Below are positions 58,441 through 64,000 of a DNA stretch of 64,000 bases, in pieces. The translations under genes were made by a program, and so were the position numbers. Numbering within the stretch: the first letter of the stretch is position 1; every line of letters begins with the position of its first letter. This DNA is from Microbacterium sp. SA39 (GTDB lineage: Bacteria > Actinomycetota > Actinomycetes > Actinomycetales > Microbacteriaceae): NCBI RefSeq assembly GCF_000967865.1, contig NZ_JXRU01000039.1, forward strand, positions 372,001 through 436,000, in the 5' to 3' direction. The notes below the pieces were generated by a model. It saw only the letters and a list, made by a program, of their open reading frames with translations. It was not told where the DNA came from and did not search any database.

Positions 58441-59940
58441 ATGGCCACTCCCCTCACCACGGGTCGCCCGTGGCGTGTCATCCTCGCCTTCTCGATCCCG
58501 CTCCTGATCGGCAACGTCGTTCAGCAGCTCTACCACTTCGCCGACGCGATCGTCGTCGGGCGTCACCTCGGCGTGAACGCGCTCGCGGCCGTCGGCGCGA
58601 CCGGTCCGCTGCTGTTCCTGCTGCTCGGCTTCGCCTGGGGTCTGACCAGCGGCTTCGCCATCCCGATCGCGCAGGCCTTCGGCGCGCGAGACGACGCCGC
58701 CGTACGTCGCTCGGTCGCGACCGGCGTGCTGCTCTCGGGTGCGACGAGCGTGCTGCTGACCGTCGTCGCGCCCCTGATCGCCGCGCCGCTTCTCGCTCTG
58801 CTGCAGACTCCGCCCGAGCTGATGGCCGAGGCCACGGTCTTCACGCAGATCAGCTTCCTCGGCGCCGGGGCGACGATGTTCTTCAACTATCTCTCCGCGA
58901 TCATCCGCGCGATCGGCGACTCCCGCACGCCGCTGGTGTTCCTCACCGTCTCGTGCGCACTGAACGTCGGTCTGGTCGTCCTCATGGTCGGGCCACTGGA
59001 GTGGGGTGTCGCCGGAGCCGCGCTCGCCACGGTCGTGGCGCAGGCGGTCTCGGTCCTCCTCTGCCTCGAGTTCGTCCGTCGCCGCCTCCCGATGCTGCAC
59101 CTGCGCCGCGTCGACTGGAGGATCACCCGGGCCGACATCGCCGACCACCTGCGCCTCGGGCTCCCGATGGGATTCCAGGCCTCGATCATCGCGATCGGCA
59201 CGCTCACCGTGCAGGTCGCGCTGAACACGCTCGGCTCCGACGCCGTGGCGGCGTACACGACGGCATCCCGCGTCGACAGCCTCGCGGTCGCGCTGCTCTC
59301 CTCGCTCGGCCTCGCCGTCTCGATGTACGCGGCGCAGAATCACGGCGGTCGTCGACCCGACCGCATCCGTCGCGGGGTGGTCGAGGCGACGTGGATGGCG
59401 ATCGTCTCAGGCATCGTGCTGGGTGGACTGCTGATCGCCTTCGGCGCGACGATGGTGCGCCTGTTCGTCGGAGAGGGGTCGGACGAGGTCGTCGACATGG
59501 CGCACCGGATGCTCATCATCAACGGCTGCGGCTACTGGGCGCTCGGCATCCTGTTCGTGCTGCGGGGCGCGCTCCAGGGACTCGGCCACACGCTCGTGCC
59601 GACGGTGACCGGGGTGATCGAACTGATCATGCGCGTGGGCGCGGCCATCGTGCTCGGTGCATGGATCGGGTTCGACGGCGTCGCGCTGAGCAATCCGCTC
59701 GCGTGGGTCGGAGCGATCGTCCTGCTCGTCCCCGCCTATGTTCGCGCGCACCGCGATCTCGGACGGATGCCCGTCGATCCGCTCGAGGCAACCGAGACGT
59801 CGGCGATGGCCATCGTCGGTCCGACCGACGGCTCGATGGTCGTGGATGCCGTCATCACCCAGCCGCTGCAGACCATCCGCGCCTCCCGGATGCGCAGGCT
59901 CACGCTGCGCCGACGCCCCTCCGAGCGCGCCCGGCGGTGA
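58441..59940 (+). CDS. MATE-family multidrug/organic-cation exporter
   Basis: 499 residues, twelve helices in two similar halves (WRVILAFSIPLLIGNVVQQL, YHFADAIVVGRHLGVNALAA, and RLGLPMGFQASIIAIGTLTV, CGYWALGILFVLRGALQGLG). The C-terminal 80 residues are an extended cytoplasmic tail. It exports drugs in exchange for sodium or protons. The ATG has no clear ribosome-binding site, so leaderless translation is possible; a TTCGATAAACT stretch lies about 55 bp upstream. Confidence 0.92.
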   Translation: MATPLTTGRPWRVILAFSIPLLIGNVVQQLYHFADAIVVGRHLGVNALAAVGATGPLLFLLLGFAWGLTSGFAIPIAQAFGARDDAAVRRSVATGVLLSGATSVLLTVVAPLIAAPLLALLQTPPELMAEATVFTQISFLGAGATMFFNYLSAIIRAIGDSRTPLVFLTVSCALNVGLVVLMVGPLEWGVAGAALATVVAQAVSVLLCLEFVRRRLPMLHLRRVDWRITRADIADHLRLGLPMGFQASIIAIGTLTVQVALNTLGSDAVAAYTTASRVDSLAVALLSSLGLAVSMYAAQNHGGRRPDRIRRGVVEATWMAIVSGIVLGGLLIAFGATMVRLFVGEGSDEVVDMAHRMLIINGCGYWALGILFVLRGALQGLGHTLVPTVTGVIELIMRVGAAIVLGAWIGFDGVALSNPLAWVGAIVLLVPAYVRAHRDLGRMPVDPLEATETSAMAIVGPTDGSMVVDAVITQPLQTIRASRMRRLTLRRRPSERARR

Positions 59941-60083
59941 CGCCGCGCGACGAAAAAGGAACAGGACGCGCAGGAAGAAGATCGTTCTCGAGGATGATGC
60001 CGCGTCGCTCTTGAGACGGATGCCCTCTCGGTGACACTCTCTTAGTGTCGAAGGAGCGGACATTCCGCTGACGGGGGGTCGTC

Positions 60084-60494
60084 ATGACGACATTGAGGGT
60101 GGCCAACGATCTGGCTTCCGTGATGGTGCCGATCGGCATCGTGGGGGCGGCGCTCGCCACGGTCTGCGCGATCGTGGCGGCGGTGGCGATCGTCCGCGGT
60201 GCCGGAGGGCTCAGCGGCGGTGCCGTGGGCCTCTGGATCGTCTGCGCGCTGATGAGCTTCATGGCATCGTTCGCCAATCAGTGGATGCCGCTGCTCGTCG
60301 CGTGCGCCGTCCTGGTGGCGATGCTCGTGCTCGGCGGTGTCGTGCGAGCGATCCTGAACGCCACCGAGGTCGGACGCGAGGCGCGTCGGCGTGAGCGCGC
60401 GGAGGCGCCGGTGCCTGCACGGCGCGTGGTGTCGACCGTCTCGAGCGTTCCGACCGTCTCGACCAAGACGGGTTCGGTCTCCATCGTCTCCTGA
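60084..60494 (+). CDS. Small membrane protein of unknown function
   Basis: 136 residues with three helices (VMVPIGIVGAALATVCAIVA, AVGLWIVCALMSFMASFANQ, LLVACAVLVAMLVLGGVVRA) and a Val/Ser/Thr-rich C-terminal tail. GGGGGGTCGTC precedes the ATG. The gene is not recognised. It is convergent with the Lrp gene, 22 bp apart. Confidence 0.6.
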   Translation: MTTLRVANDLASVMVPIGIVGAALATVCAIVAAVAIVRGAGGLSGGAVGLWIVCALMSFMASFANQWMPLLVACAVLVAMLVLGGVVRAILNATEVGREARRRERAEAPVPARRVVSTVSSVPTVSTKTGSVSIVS

Positions 60495-60516
60495 CGCCGA
60501 CGCGTTCCCGTCGGGG

Positions 60517-60993
60517 TCAGCGGGCGAGCAGGCCGCTGCCGTCGCGCAGTTCGAACACGAGCTGCGTCTCGGCGCCCCGCACGACGGGGTGGACCGTGAT
60601 GTGCTCGAGCACGATGTCGCGCAGCGCAGTCGCGTCCTCGACGGCCACGTGCACGAGGAAGTCGTCGACTCCCGCCACATGGAACACCTGCAGCACGCGG
60701 GGGACGCTCGCGAGCGCATCGAACAGCGCGGTCACCTTCGGACCGGTGTGATTCGCCAGGCGCACCTTGATGATCGCCTGCAGCGGTAAACCGAGCGCCG
60801 CGCCGTCGACGCGGATGCGCGTGTCGCGGATCACGCGGCGCTCGCGAAGACTGCGGACGCGGTGAGCGCACGTCGATTCCGCGAGGCCGAGTCCGCGCGC
60901 GAGCGCCTTGTTCGTGATCTCCGCATCGTGGGTGAGAGCGGCGAGGATCTCGAGGTCGATCTCATCGAGTGGCGTCCCTTGTGCTTTGGACAA
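60517..60993 (-). CDS. Lrp/AsnC-family regulator
   Basis: 158 residues from TTG 60993 with GGAGGG upstream. HTH: DEIDLEILAALTHDAEITNK then GLGLAESTCAHRVRSLRERR; the RAM ligand domain follows (AIIKVRLANHTGPKVTALFD, VAGVDDFLVHVAVEDATALR). It diverges from a gamma-lyase gene, so it probably activates or represses sulfur-amino-acid breakdown in response to an amino acid. An inverted repeat CAACGA-N20-TCGTTG (60991-61022) overlaps its start. Confidence 0.9.
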   Translation of the reverse strand: MSKAQGTPLDEIDLEILAALTHDAEITNKALARGLGLAESTCAHRVRSLRERRVIRDTRIRVDGAALGLPLQAIIKVRLANHTGPKVTALFDALASVPRVLQVFHVAGVDDFLVHVAVEDATALRDIVLEHITVHPVVRGAETQLVFELRDGSGLLAR

Positions 60994-61105
60994 CGAAGCC
61001 CTCCGATCGGCGTGCGTCGTTGCTCAGAATAGCGAGATCCCCGACTGAAGTGGCGGATGCTGTCGATGTGAAGCGCTGGGACTGAATTTCCGCCAACGTG
61101 GAGGG

Positions 61106-62374
61106 ATGACTGCACCGCTGCATCCCGACACCGTCGCCGTCCACAGCGGCCGTTCCGACCTCGAGGGTCTCGGGGTCCACGCGCTGCCCATCGATCTCTC
61201 GACCACGAACCCCCTGCCCGACATCGAGCGCGGCGGCGACTCGTACGAGGCGATGGCTACCGGCGGTCGGCCGCCCGCGGACGGGAGTCTGGTCTACGCC
61301 CGGCTCTGGAATCCGACGGTAGCGCGCGTCGAAGACGCGCTCGCCGAGATGGAGCACGCCGAAGCCTCCGTCGCGTTCGGCTCGGGGATGGCGGCGGTGA
61401 CGGCCGTGATCCTCGCTCACACGAACGCGGTCGGCAAGCGGCACGTCGTCGCCGTGCGTCCGCTCTACGGCGGCACCGACCACCTGCTCGGCTCGGGTCT
61501 GCTCGGGGCGGAGGTCACCTATTGCGATCCGCATGAGGTGGCGAGCAGCATCCGCCCTGACACAGGATTGGTGGTGCTCGAGACGCCGGCCAACCCGACG
61601 CTCGACCTCGCCGACATCGCCGATGTCGTCCGCCAGGCGGCAACGGTGCCGGTCGTCGTCGACAACACCTTCGCGACTCCGGTCCTGCAGAACCCGCTCG
61701 ACCTCGGTGCGGCGATGTCGCTGCACAGCGCCACGAAGTACCTCGGCGGGCACGGCGACGTCATCGCCGGCGTCGTGGCCTGCAGCGAACAGACGGCCGA
61801 GGCGCTGCGCCGCGTGCGAGCGGTGACCGGTGGCCTCCTGCATCCGCTCGGTGCCTACCTGCTCCACCGCGGGCTCGCGACTCTGCCGGTGCGGATGCGG
61901 CAGCAGCAGGAGAACGCGCGGCGCATCGTGCAGTGGCTGATCGACCGCCCGGAGGTGACCGAGGTCTTCTACCCGGGGCTCGACGGTGATCCGCACGGCA
62001 TCCTGGAACGTCAGATGCGAGGGACCGGCGCGATGATCGCCATGCGGATGCGGGGAGGCTTCGCCGCGGCATCCGCCGTCACGAGCGCGACGACGCTGTT
62101 CACGCACGCGGTCTCGTTGGGTGGTGTCGATTCGCTCATCCAGCATCCGGCCGCGCTCACGCACCGCCCGGTTCCTCCCGAGGCGCGCCCCGCCGCCGAC
62201 GTGCTGCGCCTCTCGATCGGCCTGGAGGACGCCGCCGACCTGATCGCCGACCTCGCGCAGGCGTTCGAATGTTCCCGCGCCCCCACCGCCGACCGGCCCC
62301 TCTCTGCGCGAACCGGCCCCTTGCGCAGCGCTCAAAGGGGGCCGCTCGCGCAGAAGGGGGCCGCTCGGCGTTAG
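61106..62374 (+). CDS. Cystathionine/methionine gamma-lyase-type PLP enzyme
   Basis: 422 residues. YARLWNPTVARVEDALAEME, RPLYGGTDHLLG, ETPANPTLDLADIADVVRQA, VVDNTFATPVLQNPLDLGAA and the PLP lysine in LHSATKYLGGHGD (Lys211) place it in the trans-sulfuration family. SLGGVDSLIQHPAALTH is the usual C-terminal marker. Which member (gamma-synthase, beta- or gamma-lyase) is not certain. The last 35 residues form a basic tail encoded by a hairpin-forming repeat. Paired with an Lrp regulator, a degradative methionine gamma-lyase role is favoured. The end overlaps the convergent thioesterase gene by 4 bp. Confidence 0.88.
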   Translation: MTAPLHPDTVAVHSGRSDLEGLGVHALPIDLSTTNPLPDIERGGDSYEAMATGGRPPADGSLVYARLWNPTVARVEDALAEMEHAEASVAFGSGMAAVTAVILAHTNAVGKRHVVAVRPLYGGTDHLLGSGLLGAEVTYCDPHEVASSIRPDTGLVVLETPANPTLDLADIADVVRQAATVPVVVDNTFATPVLQNPLDLGAAMSLHSATKYLGGHGDVIAGVVACSEQTAEALRRVRAVTGGLLHPLGAYLLHRGLATLPVRMRQQQENARRIVQWLIDRPEVTEVFYPGLDGDPHGILERQMRGTGAMIAMRMRGGFAAASAVTSATTLFTHAVSLGGVDSLIQHPAALTHRPVPPEARPAADVLRLSIGLEDAADLIADLAQAFECSRAPTADRPLSARTGPLRSAQRGPLAQKGAARR

Positions 62375-62841
62375 CTGGGAAGGCGGATCGTCCCGGTCGC
62401 GAGCCGCTCCGTCGGCATCCGATCGCGGTCGTAGGTGATGTCGGTGTAGCCGTGGGGGGTCGGCACTCCGTCTTCGTCGAGGCTGACGAACACGATCTTC
62501 TCGATCGTGAGGAGGCGCTTGCGGGTGATCATGTTGCGCGCCATCGCCCGCATGGTGAGCGAGGTGCGGCCGAAGTACGTCGCCGTCAGACCGATCTCGA
62601 CCAGGTCGCCCTGCACCGCCGACGCCTCGAAGTTGATCTCCGAGATGTGCTTGGTGACCGCGCGGTAGTTGCCGAGCTGCACGATCGCGTAGATCGCCGC
62701 CTCTTCATCGATCCATTTCAGGAGGCTCCCGCCGAACAGCGATCCGTTCGCGTTGAGGTCTTCCGGTCGTACCCACTTTCGCGTCCGGAAGTTGATCCCG
62801 TCTTCCGACCAGTGCCATGCGGGTGCCGTCTGCTTCGCCAT
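62371..62841 (-). CDS. Acyl-CoA thioesterase, hotdog fold
   Basis: 156 residues. WVRPEDLNANGSLFGGSLLK, WIDEEAAIYAIVQLGNYRAV, INFEASAVQGDLVEIGLTAT and YFGRTSLTMRAMARNM form one hotdog domain of the YciA/BACH type, with Asn and Asp at the usual catalytic places. Single-domain and cytoplasmic, it presumably acts as a hexamer. Acyl specificity unknown. Confidence 0.85.
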   Translation of the reverse strand: MAKQTAPAWHWSEDGINFRTRKWVRPEDLNANGSLFGGSLLKWIDEEAAIYAIVQLGNYRAVTKHISEINFEASAVQGDLVEIGLTATYFGRTSLTMRAMARNMITRKRLLTIEKIVFVSLDEDGVPTPHGYTDITYDRDRMPTERLATGTIRLPS

Positions 62842-62997
62842 GATGCCGAGCGTAGGAGTCTCATGAGTCGGCGGTGTTACGGGCGGTTTTCATACGCCTT
62901 CCTTCGGCGGAGGAGGGAGAGCACCCCTCTGCTCAAGGCGGATCTGCCCGGGGCGGATCACGGCCTGAGAGCGCGAGAACGGACGGATGCTGGGGGC

Positions 62998-63612
62998 ATG
63001 AGCGAAGACAACCCCATCCCGCAGTTCGGCCCCGAAGCCCGACGCGCGCTGTTCCACGAGCGCGTGCTCGTGCTCGACGGCGCCCTCGACGACGACAACG
63101 GCACGCTGCTCATGACGCAGCTGCTCGCCCTGTCGGCGGAGGACGCCAACACCGACATCGCCCTGTGGATCCACTCGCCCGGCGGCTCGGTGCCGTCGAT
63201 GCTGGCGATCCGCGACCTCATGCGGCTCGTGCCCAACGACGTGTCCACGCTCGCGCTGGGCCTCGCCTGCAGCGCCGGTCAATTCCTCCTCTCGGCAGGG
63301 ACCAGGGGAAAGCGCCGGGCACTACCGCACGCGCGCATCCTCATGCATCAGGGTTCCGCGGGCATCGGCGGCTCGGCTGTCGAGATCGAGACGCAGGCCG
63401 ACGACCTGCGCCACATGCGCGACACCGTGCTCGGCCTCATCGCCGACGACACCGGCCAGCCGATCACGCGGATCTTCGACGACTCGCTGCACGACCGCTG
63501 GTACACCGCCCCGCAGGCTCTGGACTACGGCTTCATCGACGAGATCGTCGGCTCCCTCGCCGACATCATGCCGCGACGACGTGCACGCGTCGGGCTGGGG
63601 ACGAGCGCATGA
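62998..63612 (+). CDS. ClpP-family serine protease subunit, catalytic residues present
   Basis: 204 residues from ATG 62998, with GGGGG just upstream; the open frame running back to 62269 is shadow. HERVLVLDGALDDDNGTLLM, IHSPGGSVPSMLAIRDLM, nucleophile Ser92 in GLACSAGQFLLSAG, His117 in ARILMHQGSAGIGG and the Asp-containing IFDDSLHDRWYTAPQALDYG. Standard ClpP length for a processed subunit. It is the first of two coupled clpP genes (ATGA overlap). The partner lacks the serine, so this subunit would supply the catalysis. Confidence 0.9.
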   Translation: MSEDNPIPQFGPEARRALFHERVLVLDGALDDDNGTLLMTQLLALSAEDANTDIALWIHSPGGSVPSMLAIRDLMRLVPNDVSTLALGLACSAGQFLLSAGTRGKRRALPHARILMHQGSAGIGGSAVEIETQADDLRHMRDTVLGLIADDTGQPITRIFDDSLHDRWYTAPQALDYGFIDEIVGSLADIMPRRRARVGLGTSA

Positions 63613-64000
63613 GCACCTACTCGATCCCCAACGTGATCGCCCAGCACCCCCGCGGCGAGCGCATCATGGACGTCTACTCCCATCTGCTCGCCGAACGAGT
63701 CATCTACCTCGGCACCGGCATCGATGCGGGCGTCGCCAATGCGCTCATCGCCCAGCTCCTTCACCTCGATGCCGACAGTCCCGAGAGCGGCGTGCAGTTC
63801 TACATCAACAGCGAGGGCGGCGATCCGGGCGCGGCGCTCGCGATCTACGACACCATGCGGCACATCCGTCCGCGCATCGCCACGACCTGCGTCGGCCAGG
63901 CGATCGGCCCGGCGGCGCTGCTCGTCGCGGCGGGAGCAGCGGGCGAGCGGTCCGCCCTCGCCCACGCGCGGATCGTGCTGCACCAGCCCGCCGGCCAGTC
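63609..64000 (+). CDS. Second ClpP-family subunit, catalytic serine replaced by glycine (cut by window edge)
   Basis: At least 130 residues from ATG 63609, coupled to the previous clpP. RIMDVYSHLLAERVIYLGTG, VQFYINSEGGDPGAALAIYD and HARIVLHQPAGQS are clear ClpP sequence. Where ClpPs have GQAASMGAVLLAAG, this reads GQAIGPAALLVAAG, placing Gly100 at the nucleophile position; the His region remains. This resembles the ClpR-type inactive subunits of cyanobacteria and plastids. The C-terminal part lies beyond 64000. Confidence 0.88.
   Translation, partial: MSTYSIPNVIAQHPRGERIMDVYSHLLAERVIYLGTGIDAGVANALIAQLLHLDADSPESGVQFYINSEGGDPGAALAIYDTMRHIRPRIATTCVGQAIGPAALLVAAGAAGERSALAHARIVLHQPAGQ

Overview
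The window is high-G+C chromosomal DNA from an actinobacterium, most likely a Microbacteriaceae member close to Microbacterium. The codon use, frequent GTG and TTG starts, many 4-bp ATGA/GTGA gene overlaps, a sortase-E type LAXTG surface protein, sugar ABC transporters without their own ATPase genes and a DUF222/HNH gene all fit. Species is not determinable here. No tRNA, rRNA, CRISPR array, phage module or intact insertion sequence was found.

Layout. 1-3.2 kb: a DUF222/HNH gene cut by the left edge, preceded by a 28-bp palindrome, then a patch of damaged genes (frameshifted GPP34 gene, N-truncated unknown, nonsense-interrupted membrane protein), a Tat-secreted protein and an S4 RNA-binding protein. 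3.3-9.2 kb: a double-domain TetR repressor divergent from an MFS / GH3 glycosidase / class III aminotransferase operon, with 22-bp-spaced repeats between. 9.2-11.2 kb: a glutamate dehydrogenase remnant, a frameshifted CPBP protease gene and a PepSY-like membrane protein. 11.4-17.9 kb: two paralogous HTH regulators of a family I do not recognise flank a LAXTG-anchored surface protein and a two-component system. 18.0-32.8 kb: a large fucosylated-glycan locus with a secreted GH98 carrying two fucolectin-type domains, GH36, a ROK repressor, an ABC importer, GH29 alpha-fucosidase, GH35 beta-galactosidase, a gutted Gfo/Idh/MocA gene, an enolase-superfamily sugar-acid dehydratase and a mutarotase. 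This inventory resembles the blood-group-antigen operons of Streptococcus pneumoniae.

32.8-45.8 kb: an Imm5-like protein, a double-domain MerR regulator, a flavin monooxygenase, PnuC, a GNAT acetyltransferase, membrane proteins, msrB-msrA, an alpha/beta hydrolase, and a furA-katA pair. 45.8-47.9 kb: a lower-G+C patch of three unrecognised genes, part of it bounded by direct repeats of a neighbouring gene's 3' end. 47.9-55.1 kb: a LacI-controlled operon (importer, GH130 phosphorylase, Tat-secreted glycan-active candidate) read on the minus strand. 55.2-64 kb: a squalene-cyclase-like protein, J-domain/NERD-like protein, aldo/keto reductase, MATE exporter, an Lrp regulator divergent from a gamma-lyase, a thioesterase and two adjacent clpP genes, the second of which lacks the catalytic serine.

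Taken together, the window is dominated by extracellular glycan capture (three separate transporter-glycosidase systems, each with its own repressor), surface display with envelope sensing, and oxidative-stress repair (catalase, FurA, MsrA/B). At least six genes in the first 31 kb are broken. That is either real decay or single-base assembly error and should be checked before their functions are ruled out.
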